A DNA stretch of 51,820 nucleotides, taken from positions 1 to 51,820 of the forward strand of contig JBCCEJ010000040.1 in NCBI GenBank assembly GCA_039030335.1, written 5' to 3'. The notes under the pieces were generated by a model. It was given only the letters and a program-made list of their open reading frames with translations, had not been told where the DNA came from and did no database searches. Position 1 is the first letter of the stretch, and every line of letters begins with the position of its first letter. Positions 10,113 to 19,395 of the stretch are shown piece by piece. Source of the DNA: JBCCEJ01 sp039030335. Lineage in GTDB: Bacteria; Pseudomonadota; Gammaproteobacteria; HK1. A program made the position numbers and the translations under genes.

Positions 10113-11285
10113 ATGTTGTCGAACGAACCGCCTCCATTCGATTTTGGTCTGGGTGAAGAGGCCGACATGCTGCGTGACACCGTGCAGCGCTTCACGGCCG
10201 ACGAAGTAGCGCCGCTCGCCGCGGAAACGGACCAGTCGAACGACTTCCCAATGCACCTGTGGCGCCGTATGGGCGACCTCGGCATCCTCGGCATTACCGT
10301 CGAGGAGGAGTACGGCGGCGCCGGCATGGGTTACCTGCATCACAGCGTCGTCGTCGAGGAACTGAGCCGGGGGTCTGCAGCGATCGGCTTGAGCTACGGC
10401 GCGCACTCGAATCTTTGCGTCAACCAGATCCGGCGCAACGGCACCGAGCAACAAAAACGCACCTACCTCCCGAAACTCATCAGCGGCGAGCACGTGGGTG
10501 CGCTCGCGATGAGCGAACCGAGCGCCGGTTCCGACGTCGTCGGTATGCGCCTGGAGGCGCGCAAGGATGGCGACCACTACATCCTGAACGGCAACAAGAT
10601 GTGGATCACCAACGGCCCGGACGCAGACGTGCTGGTGGTGTACGCGAAAACGGATAAAGACGCCGGCCCGCGCGGCATCAGCGCGTTCATCATCGAGAAG
10701 GGTTTTTCCGGATTCTCGACCTCGCCGAAGCTCGACAAACTGGGTATGCGCGGCTCGAACACGTGTGAGCTCGTGTTCCAAGACTGCGAAGTGCCCGCTG
10801 AAAATCTGGTCGGTGACGAGCACGAAGGTGTGCGCGTGCTGATGAGCGGACTCGATTACGAACGCGCGGTACTGGCGGCCGGGCCGCTCGGCATCATGCA
10901 GGCTTGCATGGACGTCGTCGTGCCGTACGTGCACGAGCGTAAGCAGTTCGGCCAGCCGATCGGCGAGTTCCAGCTGATGCAGGGCAAGCTGGCCGATATG
11001 TACACGACGATGAACGCCTGCCGTGCGTACGTGTACTCAGTGAACCAGGCCTGCGATCGAGGCCAGACCACACGCAAAGACGCAGCCGGCGCAATCCTGT
11101 ACGCAGCTGAGAAAGCGACGTGGATGACGCTCGAAGCCATTCAGACGCTCGGCGGCAACGGCTATATCAACGACTACCCTACCGGCCGGCTGCTCCGCGA
11201 TGCGAAGCTCTATGAAATCGGGGCCGGTACGTCGGAGATCCGCCGGATGCTCATCGGCCGTGAGCTGTTCCTGGAAACCGCTTGA
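10113..11285 (+). CDS. liuA: Isovaleryl-CoA dehydrogenase
   Basis: A 390-residue FAD-dependent acyl-CoA dehydrogenase that oxidises isovaleryl-CoA to 3-methylcrotonyl-CoA and passes electrons to ETF. Typical motifs are LAMSEPSAGSDV, KMWITNGPDAD, RKQFGQPIGEFQ, and QTLGGNGYINDYPTGRLLRDAKLYEIGAGTSE. The catalytic glutamate is E250 in GLDYERAVL, the internal position specific to isovaleryl-CoA dehydrogenases; the C-terminal position used by most relatives reads GAGTSE instead. First structural gene of the liu operon, preceded by GGAGC and by the LiuR-type operator. It feeds the carboxylase encoded 2.6 kb downstream. Confidence 0.96.
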   Translation: MLSNEPPPFDFGLGEEADMLRDTVQRFTADEVAPLAAETDQSNDFPMHLWRRMGDLGILGITVEEEYGGAGMGYLHHSVVVEELSRGSAAIGLSYGAHSNLCVNQIRRNGTEQQKRTYLPKLISGEHVGALAMSEPSAGSDVVGMRLEARKDGDHYILNGNKMWITNGPDADVLVVYAKTDKDAGPRGISAFIIEKGFSGFSTSPKLDKLGMRGSNTCELVFQDCEVPAENLVGDEHEGVRVLMSGLDYERAVLAAGPLGIMQACMDVVVPYVHERKQFGQPIGEFQLMQGKLADMYTTMNACRAYVYSVNQACDRGQTTRKDAAGAILYAAEKATWMTLEAIQTLGGNGYINDYPTGRLLRDAKLYEIGAGTSEIRRMLIGRELFLETA

Positions 11286-11340
11286 AGTGCGTGCCCGCGC
11301 AAGTGCAACACCGGCATTCAGTGCGAGCGGTCTCAGGTTC

Positions 11341-11436
11341 GCAACGTTGCGTTGACGAGAGTCTCGCGGTCGCGAGACCGGGCCATCCGCAGCCTCGCCG
11401 AAAAGCGGTAATCGAATTTATGCAGGCTTGGCCTGC
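11341..11436 (+). other. Cluster of three inverted repeats in the liuA-thiolase gap
   Basis: The 174-bp spacer holds GCAACGTTGC (11341-11350, perfect palindrome), GTCTCGCG-GT-CGCGAGAC (11361-11378, perfect 8+2+8) and GCAGGC-TTG-GCCTGC (11422-11436, perfect 6+3+6). None has a T-tract. They may be RNA hairpins that stabilise or separate operon segments, or protein sites for a second promoter. Confidence 0.5.
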
Positions 11437-11459
11437 CCGAACCGACGGAGTCTATTGAC

Positions 11460-12656
11460 ATGCAAAATCCCGACTCGGCTGACCCGATTGTCATCGCCGG
11501 CGCGTCCCGCACACCGATGGGCGGATTTCAGGGCGACCTCGCGCCGCTAACGGCCGCTGAGATCGGCGCGGGCGCGATTCGCGGAGCACTCAGCAGCGCG
11601 CATGTCAGCCCTGAGGATATTCAGGAGGTCGTCATGGGCTGCGTGCTGTCGGCTGGCCAGGGCCAGGCACCGGCACGGCAGGCCGCGCTCGGCGCCGGCG
11701 TGCCGCTCGGCACCAACTGCACGACCATCAACAAGATGTGCGGCTCTGGCATGAAAGCCACGATGTTCGCACACGACATGCTGAAAGCCGGCAGCGTGGA
11801 CGTCATGCTCGCGGGCGGCATGGAGAGCATGAGCAACGCCCCATACCTGCTCGACAAAGCCCGCGACGGCATGCGAATGGGTCACGCCAAAGTCTTGGAC
11901 CACATGTTCCTCGACGGCCTGGAAGACGCATATGACAAAGGCCGCCTGATGGGCAGCTTCGCCGAGGACACGGCCGAGCGGTACCAGTTTACGCGCGAAG
12001 CGCAGGACGAATTCGCCATTCGTTCGCTCAAACGCGCGCAGCGTGCCATTACGCAAGGCGACTTCGGCGCTGAAGTCACCCCGCTTTCGATCAAGACGCG
12101 CCGCGGCGAGCATCAGGTAGAGCACGATGAACAGCCCGGCAAAGCCAACCTCGAGAAGATCCCGACGCTGCGCCCGGCGTTCCGCACTGACGGCACCGTC
12201 ACGGCGGCCAACTCGAGTTCGATCTCGGACGGCGCGGCCGCGCTGGTCCTGATGCGACAGTCGGAAGCTGAACGCCGCGGGTTGACCCCGCGCGCCCGCA
12301 TCATCGGACACGCCACGCACGCACACGAGCCGAACTGGTTCACAACGGCACCCGTGCAAGCCATGCGCAACCTGTTCGACCGCACTGGTTGGACCCGCGA
12401 CGACGTCGATCTGTTCGAGATCAACGAAGCCTTCGCCGTCGTTACGATGGCCGCGATTCGCGACCTGGACCTTGACGACGAGCGGGTCAATGTGAACGGC
12501 GGCGCATGCGCACTCGGCCATCCGATCGGCGCCTCCGGCGCACGCATTCTCGTAACGCTGCTGGGCGCGCTCGAACACCACGATCTGAAACGCGGCATGG
12601 CATCGCTTTGCATCGGTGGCGGCGAAGCGACGGCGATGGCGATCGAGCGTTTCTGA
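11460..12656 (+). CDS. Acetyl-CoA C-acetyltransferase (thiolase)
   Basis: A 398-residue thiolase that cleaves acetoacetyl-CoA to two acetyl-CoA or runs in reverse. All catalytic residues are visible: nucleophilic C94 in NKMCGSGMKA, H354 in CALGHPIGASGA and C384 in SLCIGGGEATA. Length matches biosynthetic-type tetrameric thiolases (AtoB/PhaA). In this operon it would finish leucine breakdown after acetoacetyl-CoA synthetase, and it could also supply acetoacetyl-CoA for the PHA synthase 5 kb downstream, though no phaB reductase is seen. The 174-bp gap from liuA contains three inverted repeats, so internal regulation is possible. The next gene starts 13 bp after the stop. Confidence 0.94.
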   Translation: MQNPDSADPIVIAGASRTPMGGFQGDLAPLTAAEIGAGAIRGALSSAHVSPEDIQEVVMGCVLSAGQGQAPARQAALGAGVPLGTNCTTINKMCGSGMKATMFAHDMLKAGSVDVMLAGGMESMSNAPYLLDKARDGMRMGHAKVLDHMFLDGLEDAYDKGRLMGSFAEDTAERYQFTREAQDEFAIRSLKRAQRAITQGDFGAEVTPLSIKTRRGEHQVEHDEQPGKANLEKIPTLRPAFRTDGTVTAANSSSISDGAAALVLMRQSEAERRGLTPRARIIGHATHAHEPNWFTTAPVQAMRNLFDRTGWTRDDVDLFEINEAFAVVTMAAIRDLDLDDERVNVNGGACALGHPIGASGARILVTLLGALEHHDLKRGMASLCIGGGEATAMAIERF

Positions 12657-12668
12657 AGGGCCGGGCAT

Positions 12669-13802
12669 ATGCATCTCAACGAAGAACAGGTTCTCGTGCG
12701 CGATACTGCGAGAACTTTCGCGGCCGCGGAGCTTGCGCCACATGCCGCCAGTTGGGATCAGGACGGCACGTTCCCGGCCGAGGTGATCCGCAAGATGGGT
12801 GAACTCGGCTGGCTCGGCATGATCGCACCGGAGGAATGGGGCGGCGGCGGCGCCGATCAGGTGTCGCATGCGCTGGCACTCGAAGAGATCGCCGTTGGCG
12901 ACGGCGCCTGCTCGACCATCATGTCGGTGCACAACTCGGTTGGCTGCATGCCGATAGCCGCATTTGGCGACGAAGCGCAGAAAAGCCGTTTTCTGCGCCC
13001 GCTCGCGAGCGGCGAAAAGCTGGGTGCGTTTGCGCTCACCGAACCCCACGCGGGTAGCGACGCCAGCGCCATTCGTACGCGCGCCAGTTGGGACGGCCAG
13101 TGCTACACCTTGAATGGCGTCAAACAGTTCATAACGTCTGGCCGTACGGCCGACACGGTGGTGGCGTTCGCCGTGACGGATGCAGACGCTGGCAAACGCG
13201 GCATCAGCGCTTTCGTGGTGCCGACGGACGCCCCGGGCTACCAGGTGTCGCGCATCGAAAAAAAGCTCGGCCAGCGCGCGTCGGATACGGCGCAGATTAC
13301 GTTTGAAGATTTGCGCCTCGACGCTTCGCACCGGCTCGGCGAAGAAGGTCAGGGTTACCGGATTGCGCTCAGCAATCTTGAAGGAGGCCGCATCGGAATC
13401 GCTGCGCAGAGCGTCGGCATGGCCCGCGCGGCCCTCGAAGCGGCGGTAGCGTACGCAAAGGAGCGCGAGACCTTCGGACAACCGATAGCGGAACATCAGG
13501 CCGTTGCGTTCCGTCTGGCCGACATGGCAACCGAGCTGGAAGCCGCGCGCTTGATGTACCTCAACGCGGCCCGCCTTCGCGACGCCGGTGAACCGTGCCT
13601 GCAGCAAGCCTCGATGGCCAAACTGTTCGCCTCGGAGATGGCCGAGCGGGTCTGCTCCAAGGCGTTGCAGATCCATGGCGGCTACGGCTATCTGGAGGAC
13701 TTCCCGGTGGAACGCATCTACCGCGACGTGAGGGTTACGCAGATCTACGAAGGCGCGAGCGACATTCAACGCATGCTGATCGCGCGCGGCGTAACGGCCT
13801 GA
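12669..13802 (+). CDS. Short/branched-chain acyl-CoA dehydrogenase
   Basis: A 377-residue FAD-dependent dehydrogenase with AFALTEPHAGSDA, KQFITSGRTAD, RETFGQPIAEHQ and LQIHGGYGYLEDFPVERIYRDVRVTQIYEGASDIQRM. The catalytic base is E361 in QIYEG, the position used by short-chain and short/branched-chain enzymes and not the internal position of isovaleryl-CoA dehydrogenase. Butyryl-, isobutyryl- or 2-methylbutyryl-CoA are therefore likely substrates. Since IcmF in the divergent operon makes n-butyryl-CoA from isobutyryl-CoA, a butyryl- or isobutyryl-CoA role fits well; this is inference. It lies 12 bp behind the thiolase and 96 bp before liuB. Confidence 0.92.
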   Translation: MHLNEEQVLVRDTARTFAAAELAPHAASWDQDGTFPAEVIRKMGELGWLGMIAPEEWGGGGADQVSHALALEEIAVGDGACSTIMSVHNSVGCMPIAAFGDEAQKSRFLRPLASGEKLGAFALTEPHAGSDASAIRTRASWDGQCYTLNGVKQFITSGRTADTVVAFAVTDADAGKRGISAFVVPTDAPGYQVSRIEKKLGQRASDTAQITFEDLRLDASHRLGEEGQGYRIALSNLEGGRIGIAAQSVGMARAALEAAVAYAKERETFGQPIAEHQAVAFRLADMATELEAARLMYLNAARLRDAGEPCLQQASMAKLFASEMAERVCSKALQIHGGYGYLEDFPVERIYRDVRVTQIYEGASDIQRMLIARGVTA

Positions 13803-13898
13803 CGCCGCCGTAGTCGGCGCGCAACCTTCACCGGCACGGCACGCGCCGCCCACACGGCTTTCGCGTGCCCGGCCGGAAGGACCGGACTGGGAGGACTC

Positions 13899-15506
13899 GT
13901 GAGCAAAATCCACTCCACCATCAATTCATCGTCTGACACCTACCGTGACAATTTCGCTGCGATGCGGGGGCTGGTCGACGAACTACGCGGCCACGTCGCC
14001 AGCGTCATCGCGGGCGGCGGCGAACGCGCTCGCGATAAACATCTGGCCCGCGGGAAGATGCTGCCGCGCGAGCGCGTGCGTGCCTTGCTCGACCCCGGCA
14101 CGCCATTTCTGGAACTATCCCAGCTCGCAGCCTTCGGTCAGTACGGCGGCGACGTGCCGGCCGCCGGCGTCATCACGGGGGTCGGCCGGGTCAGCGGGCG
14201 TGAATGTGTGATCGTCGCGAACGACGCCACCGTCAAAGGCGGCACCTATTACCCGTTGACGGTCAAGAAACATCTGCGGGCGCAAGAGATTGCCGCGCAA
14301 AACCGGCTACCGTGCCTCTATCTGGTGGATTCGGGCGGTGCCTTCCTCCCGTTGCAGGACGAAGTCTTCCCTGACCGCAACCACTTCGGACAGATCTTCT
14401 TCAACCAGGCCAACATGTCGGCGGCCGGCATTGCGCAGATCGCGTCGGTGATGGGCTCTTGCACTGCGGGCGGCGCGTACGTCCCGGCGATGTGTGACGA
14501 AAGCATCATCGTGCGCAACCAGGGCACGATTTTTCTGGGCGGCCCCCCGCTCGTCAAAGCCGCTACGGGTGAGACGGTATCAGCCGAAGACCTCGGCGGC
14601 GCGGACGTGCATTCGCGCACGTCCGGCGTCACCGATCACTACGCCGAAAACGATGCCCATGCGATCGGCATCGTGCGCAAGCTGGTCGCGCGCCTCAATC
14701 ACCAACCCGCGACCAATGTCGCACTACGCGATGCGGCTCCGCCGGCGTACGACGTGAATGAAATCTATGGCGTGGTCTCCGCAGATGTGCGCAAACCCTA
14801 CGACGTGCGCGAAGTCATCGCACGGATCGTTGACGACAGCGCACTCGAAGAGTTCAAGCAGCTCTACGGAACCACGCTCGTGTGCGGATTTGCGCACCTC
14901 TACGGCATGCCCGTTGGCATCATCGCCAACAACGGCATCCTGTTCAGCGAATCGTCCCTGAAAGGTGCGCACTTCATCGAGCTCTGCTGCCAGCGCAAGA
15001 TTCCGCTGGTGTTCTTGCAGAACATCACCGGTTTCATGGTCGGCCAGAAATATGAGGCCGGCGGGATCGCCAAAGACGGCGCCAAGCTGGTCACGGCCGT
15101 AGCCACGGCCCGCGTCCCGAAGCTCACGCTGATCATCGGCGGCAGCTTCGGTGCAGGCAACTACGGCATGTGCGGGCGAGCCTACAGCCCGAGGTTCCTG
15201 TACATGTGGCCGAACGCGCGTATCTCCGTGATGGGCGGTGAGCAGGCCGCCAACGTACTCGCGCAGGTTCGCCGCGACGGGCTGGAACTGCGCGGCGAGA
15301 CGTGGAGCGAGGCAGACGAAGCGGCGTTCAAAGCACCTATCCGCGAACAGTACGAAGACCAGGGCAATCCCTACTACGCAACGTCCCGATTGTGGGACGA
15401 CGGCATCATCGACCCGGCCGACACGCGCCGCGTGCTCGGGCTGTCGCTTGCGGCCGCACTGAACGCCCCGGTCGAAGACACGCGCTTCGGCGTGTTTCGG
15501 ATGTAG
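13899..15506 (+). CDS. liuB: Methylcrotonyl-CoA carboxylase beta (carboxyltransferase) subunit
   Basis: A 535-residue carboxyltransferase subunit that transfers CO2 from biotin to 3-methylcrotonyl-CoA, giving 3-methylglutaconyl-CoA. N-terminal sequences RGKMLPRERV, ATVKGGTYYPLTVKKHLRAQEIA and LVDSGGAFLPLQDEVFPDR are characteristic of MccB rather than propionyl-CoA carboxylase. The C-terminal carboxyltransferase half has NITGFMVGQKYEAGGIAKDGAK and GGSFGAGNYGMCGRAYSPRF. Translation starts at GTG behind GGGAGG. The alpha subunit starts 14 bp after the stop, with no intervening liuC hydratase, which many liu operons place between the two. Confidence 0.96.
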   Translation: MSKIHSTINSSSDTYRDNFAAMRGLVDELRGHVASVIAGGGERARDKHLARGKMLPRERVRALLDPGTPFLELSQLAAFGQYGGDVPAAGVITGVGRVSGRECVIVANDATVKGGTYYPLTVKKHLRAQEIAAQNRLPCLYLVDSGGAFLPLQDEVFPDRNHFGQIFFNQANMSAAGIAQIASVMGSCTAGGAYVPAMCDESIIVRNQGTIFLGGPPLVKAATGETVSAEDLGGADVHSRTSGVTDHYAENDAHAIGIVRKLVARLNHQPATNVALRDAAPPAYDVNEIYGVVSADVRKPYDVREVIARIVDDSALEEFKQLYGTTLVCGFAHLYGMPVGIIANNGILFSESSLKGAHFIELCCQRKIPLVFLQNITGFMVGQKYEAGGIAKDGAKLVTAVATARVPKLTLIIGGSFGAGNYGMCGRAYSPRFLYMWPNARISVMGGEQAANVLAQVRRDGLELRGETWSEADEAAFKAPIREQYEDQGNPYYATSRLWDDGIIDPADTRRVLGLSLAAALNAPVEDTRFGVFRM

Positions 15507-15520
15507 CGGGGCGCATCATC

Positions 15521-17491
15521 ATGCTGAAGAAAATACTGATCGCAAACCGGGGCGAAATCGCCTGCCGCATCGCCCGCACGGCAAGGAAACTCGGTATCGC
15601 GACGGTGGCCGTGTATTCGGAGCCCGACCGCCGCGCCCAGCACGTCATGCAGGCCGACGAGGCCTTCGCGCTCGGCGGAGAAAGTGCAGCCGAAAGCTAT
15701 CTCCGGGCCGAGCGGATCGTGGAAGCCGCGCTCGCGACCGGCGCCGACGCGGTGCACCCGGGCTATGGCTTTCTGGCGGAAAACGCAGACTTTGCCGAAA
15801 GCTGCAAGGCCGCCGGCCTGACATTTGTCGGCCCGCCGCCGGCGGCGATTCGCGCGATGGGCTCGAAAAGTGAAGCCAAAGCGCTGATGGCAAACGCGGG
15901 CGTGCCGGTCGTACCCGGTTATCACGGCGAGGCGCAGGACGACGCGACCCTCGAGCGCGAGGCGATGGAAGTGGGCTTTCCGCTGCTCGTCAAAGCTTCC
16001 GCCGGCGGCGGTGGCAAGGGTATGCGCGTCGTGACCGAAGCCGCAGGCCTCCAGGCGGCCATCGCAGGCGCGCGGCGGGAGGCCGGTGCGTCATTTGGCG
16101 ATCAGCGTTTGTTGCTCGAACGCTTCGTGGCCAACGGACGCCATGTCGAAGTGCAGATCTTCTTCGATTCGGCCGGTAACGGCGTACACCTGTTCGAACG
16201 CGACTGCTCGGTGCAGCGCCGCTATCAGAAAGTGCTCGAAGAAGCCCCCGCGCCGGCGCTTTCCGGCGCCGTGCGCGAAGCCATGTACAGCGCTGCCCTC
16301 AATGCCGGCCGGGCCGTCGGCTACGTGGGCGCCGGCACCGTCGAAATGATCGCGGGTGCGGATGAGTTCTTCTTCATGGAGATGAACACGAGGCTGCAGG
16401 TGGAGCATCCGGTTACGGAGATGGTGACGGGTGTCGATCTGGTCGAGTGGCAGCTTCGTATCGCTTCAGGGGAGGCCTTACCCTGTGCGCAGGACGAACT
16501 TCGCCCGCGTGGACACGCGGTAGAGGTACGGCTCTACGCGGAGGACCCGGCGCGTGGTTTTCTGCCGGCTGTCGGTACGCTCTCGCGCCTGCGTTTTCCG
16601 GCTGAAGATCGCAGCATCCGCATCGATACCGGCGTCGCGGAAGGCGATACGATCAGCATTCACTACGACCCGATGGTGGCAAAAATCATCGCCAGCGCTC
16701 CGGACCGGCGCATGGCGCTGGCCCGACTTCATCAGGCTCTCGCCGCAACTCAGGTCGCCGGGGTCAAAACAAACGCCGGATTCCTGCACCGGCTAGCCCA
16801 ACACCCGGAAGTGGTCGCAGGCGGTATGGACACGGGGTTTCTGGACCGCGAAGGTGAAGTGCTCGCCGCACAACCACTGCCGGATGACGGACCGATGCTC
16901 GCCGCTGCCGCAGTGCTCGCGCTTCGCGAGCACACGGGGACCGGCGCGTCACCATGGGACGCCGTCGACGCCTGGCGAATGAATCACGGCTACGCGGAAC
17001 CGATCGAACTCGTCGACGCCGTCGGTCAGGAATCGCTGGTGACTTACCGCCGTGAAGGTGATCAGAGATCGCTATCACTCGGACCCGAGAGCGTACCGGT
17101 CGACTTTGCCGCGAGCGCGTCCGATCTCGTATCCATCGAACTGTCGGGACGGCGAGAGTCGCTGGGCGTTCACCTCGACGGCCAGACCTTAACGCTGTTC
17201 CGCGCCGGTCAGACGCTGACCTTCCAGCTCATCGACCGGGCCGATGTCGATGCGGATGGTGGGGCCCATGCCGGCAGCCTCCGTGCACCGATGCCCGGCA
17301 AAGTTCTCGCAACCTACGTCGCACCGGGCGATCAGGTGGAGCGCGGTCAACCGTTGATGCTGATGGAGGCGATGAAGATGGAACACACCATCACCGCGCC
17401 GGCCGACGGCACGGTGTCTGAGGTGCGTTATGGCGAAAATGAACAGGTGGACGAAGGCGCGGAACTGATCGTTCTGGCCGCGGATGCCTGA
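15521..17491 (+). CDS. liuD: Methylcrotonyl-CoA carboxylase alpha (biotin carboxylase + carrier) subunit
   Basis: A 656-residue subunit with the biotin carboxylase ATP-grasp fold and a C-terminal biotinyl domain. The start is placed at MLKKILIANRGEIACRIARTA, the invariant family N-terminus; an upstream in-frame extension overlaps liuB and is rejected. Visible motifs are VHPGYGFLAENADFA, the glycine-rich KASAGGGGKGMRVV and MNTRLQVEHPVTEMVTG. Biotin attaches at K619 in MEAMKME. The region between about 500 and 580 is the BT/linker domain that contacts the beta subunit. Last gene of the liu operon here; HMG-CoA lyase (liuE) does not follow, as a convergent PHA synthase gene comes next. Confidence 0.96.
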   Translation: MLKKILIANRGEIACRIARTARKLGIATVAVYSEPDRRAQHVMQADEAFALGGESAAESYLRAERIVEAALATGADAVHPGYGFLAENADFAESCKAAGLTFVGPPPAAIRAMGSKSEAKALMANAGVPVVPGYHGEAQDDATLEREAMEVGFPLLVKASAGGGGKGMRVVTEAAGLQAAIAGARREAGASFGDQRLLLERFVANGRHVEVQIFFDSAGNGVHLFERDCSVQRRYQKVLEEAPAPALSGAVREAMYSAALNAGRAVGYVGAGTVEMIAGADEFFFMEMNTRLQVEHPVTEMVTGVDLVEWQLRIASGEALPCAQDELRPRGHAVEVRLYAEDPARGFLPAVGTLSRLRFPAEDRSIRIDTGVAEGDTISIHYDPMVAKIIASAPDRRMALARLHQALAATQVAGVKTNAGFLHRLAQHPEVVAGGMDTGFLDREGEVLAAQPLPDDGPMLAAAAVLALREHTGTGASPWDAVDAWRMNHGYAEPIELVDAVGQESLVTYRREGDQRSLSLGPESVPVDFAASASDLVSIELSGRRESLGVHLDGQTLTLFRAGQTLTFQLIDRADVDADGGAHAGSLRAPMPGKVLATYVAPGDQVERGQPLMLMEAMKMEHTITAPADGTVSEVRYGENEQVDEGAELIVLAADA

Positions 17492-17532
17492 GCGGTTTTT
17501 CAAGCTGACGGAGCGTTGCGTTACGGCGTCTT

Positions 17533-17549
17533 GCCGGCGCGGCGCCGGC
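17533..17549. other. Perfect GC hairpin between convergent liuD and phaC
   Basis: GCCGGCGC (17533-17540), a single G, then GCGCCGGC (17542-17549): an 8+1+8 perfect inverted repeat in the 67-bp gap between converging genes. It may act as a shared terminator or pause element. There is no clear U-tract on either strand. Confidence 0.4.
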
Positions 17550-17558
17550 GGTCGCCCT

Positions 17559-19376
17559 TCACACCTGAACTTTCACGTAGCTGCCAGGTGCCGCTTCGAG
17601 TACCGCGAGTTCCCGGTCGCCCGGGTTGCGGGCAGCCACTTTCTTGCCACCGTTGTACCGCGACACCCACTTGCGCCAGTCAGTCCACCACGAACCCTCC
17701 GTGTAGTCGGCCGCGGCGAACCAGTCATCGGGCGACGCCGGCATCTCTTTGCCAACCCAGTAACCATACTTGTTGGCGGATGGCGGGTTCACGACGCCCG
17801 CGATGTGTCCCGAAGCCCCGAGCACGAACCGCGTGTTGCCCGAGTAGAGCTGGGTCGCTGAGTAAGTCGATTTCCAAGGTGCGATGTGGTCTTCCTTGGT
17901 GGACAGGATATAGACCGGCGTCTTGATGTCGCGCAGGTCCACCGGCTCGCCCAGCATCTCGATACCACCGGGCTCGATCAGCAGATTCTGCTGATACATC
18001 TTGCGCAGGTAATACGAGTGCATGACGCGGGGCATGCGGGTCGAATCAGAGTTCCAGTACAGCAGGTCGAACGGGAACGGGTCTTTGCCCATCAGGTAGT
18101 TGTTGACGACAAAACTCCAGATGAGGTCGTTCGCCCGCAGCATGTTGAACACATCGGCCATCGCGGCACCGTCGAGGTAGCCCTGGTCGGCCATCTGGGA
18201 CTCGATCATGGCGAGCTGCTCTTCATCGACGAATACACCGAGTTCACCTGGTGACGTGAAGTCGGTCATCGTCGTGAAGAACGTCGCCGCCTTGATGCGG
18301 TTGTCGCCCACTTTGTTCATATAAGCCAGCGTGGCTGCCAGCAACGTCCCGCCCAGGCAGTAGCCGATCGCCTTGACGTTCGCTTCACCGGTCGCCTGTT
18401 CGATGGCGTCGAGTGCAGCCAGCGGCCCTTCGACCATGTAGTCGTCGAAACTCTTCTCCGACAGGCGTTCATCCGGATTGACCCACGAGACGACGAAAAC
18501 CGTGTGCCCCTGGTCTACCGCCCATTTGATGAATGAGTTCGATTCACGCAGGTCGAGGATGTAGTACTTGTTGATCCATGGCGGCAGGATCAGCAGCGGC
18601 CGGCGGTGCACGGTGTCGGTGGTCGGGTTGAACTGCAGCAACTGCATCAGATCGTTCTCAAACACGACCGAACCGGGCGTCACCGCGACGTTCTCACCGA
18701 GCTTGAACTTGTCGAGGTCGGTCATCTTGATGCGGAGCTTCCCCTTGCCGCGCTCGAGGTCGTCCAACACGTTGCTGAGACCACGAACGAGGTTCTCGCC
18801 CCCGCTTTCCACGGTCTCGCGCAACACCGTCGGATTGGTGGCCGCAAAATTGGTCGGCGCCATCGCATCGACGAACTGGCGCACGTAGAAGTCGACCTTG
18901 TCGGCTGTGTGGGTTTCCAGGCCGTCCACGTCGCGCACGGTGTCCAGCATGAAGCGCGACGCGAGCAGATAAGACTGCTTCAGATGGTCGAAGTACGGAT
19001 TCTCCTGCCACTCGCTGTCTTTGAAACGCCGGTCGCCGCGCGCCGGTTCGACTACCGGTGCCGCTTCCTGGCCGGCCATGCGCTGCGTCGTGACTTGCCA
19101 GAGTTCGATGTAGCTCTGCATGAAGCGGGCCTGTTGCTCCAGCAGCTTCTGCGGGGTCCTGGCCATCTCCACGGCGAGGTCGGCGAATGCCCGCGTCAGC
19201 CCGACCGGGTCTACGGAGGCATTGGGCAGGCTGGCGCCATCCGCCTGGCGGTCGATGAAATCCTGAATCAGCCGCTGGCTTTGCTCGGCGATTTTCTGCC
19301 AGCGCTCCGCCATGGCCTCAGCGTCGGGCAAGCGGACTTCGGCATTGCTGTCGGACGATTTCTTGGATGGCGACAT
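17559..19376 (-). CDS. phaC: Class I poly(3-hydroxyalkanoate) synthase
   Basis: A 605-residue PhaC that polymerises short-chain 3-hydroxyacyl-CoA on the PHA granule surface. The alpha/beta-hydrolase core contains the lipase-like box GYCLGG with nucleophile C340. The aspartate lies in STKEDHIAPWK and the general-base histidine in GASGHIAGVVNPP. N-terminal PhaC_N sequence (NPYFDHLKQSYLLASRFMLD) and the length point to class I, which needs no PhaE/PhaR subunit. The start is set at MSPSKKSSDSNA, since a longer in-frame extension runs through the promoter region. The gene is divergent from an ECHDC3-like gene; a TGTTGCA-C-TGCAACA palindrome lies 20 bp upstream. No phasin, depolymerase or phaB is in the window. 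Confidence 0.95.
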   Translation of the reverse strand: MSPSKKSSDSNAEVRLPDAEAMAERWQKIAEQSQRLIQDFIDRQADGASLPNASVDPVGLTRAFADLAVEMARTPQKLLEQQARFMQSYIELWQVTTQRMAGQEAAPVVEPARGDRRFKDSEWQENPYFDHLKQSYLLASRFMLDTVRDVDGLETHTADKVDFYVRQFVDAMAPTNFAATNPTVLRETVESGGENLVRGLSNVLDDLERGKGKLRIKMTDLDKFKLGENVAVTPGSVVFENDLMQLLQFNPTTDTVHRRPLLILPPWINKYYILDLRESNSFIKWAVDQGHTVFVVSWVNPDERLSEKSFDDYMVEGPLAALDAIEQATGEANVKAIGYCLGGTLLAATLAYMNKVGDNRIKAATFFTTMTDFTSPGELGVFVDEEQLAMIESQMADQGYLDGAAMADVFNMLRANDLIWSFVVNNYLMGKDPFPFDLLYWNSDSTRMPRVMHSYYLRKMYQQNLLIEPGGIEMLGEPVDLRDIKTPVYILSTKEDHIAPWKSTYSATQLYSGNTRFVLGASGHIAGVVNPPSANKYGYWVGKEMPASPDDWFAAADYTEGSWWTDWRKWVSRYNGGKKVAARNPGDRELAVLEAAPGSYVKVQV

Positions 19377-19395
19377 GGCGGTTCTTCCGTGGTTA

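Noticed and set aside
11547..13913. 788-codon minus-strand open frame
   Set aside because: Antisense to the thiolase and acyl-CoA dehydrogenase genes, which have complete catalytic motifs; the translation has no recognisable domain.
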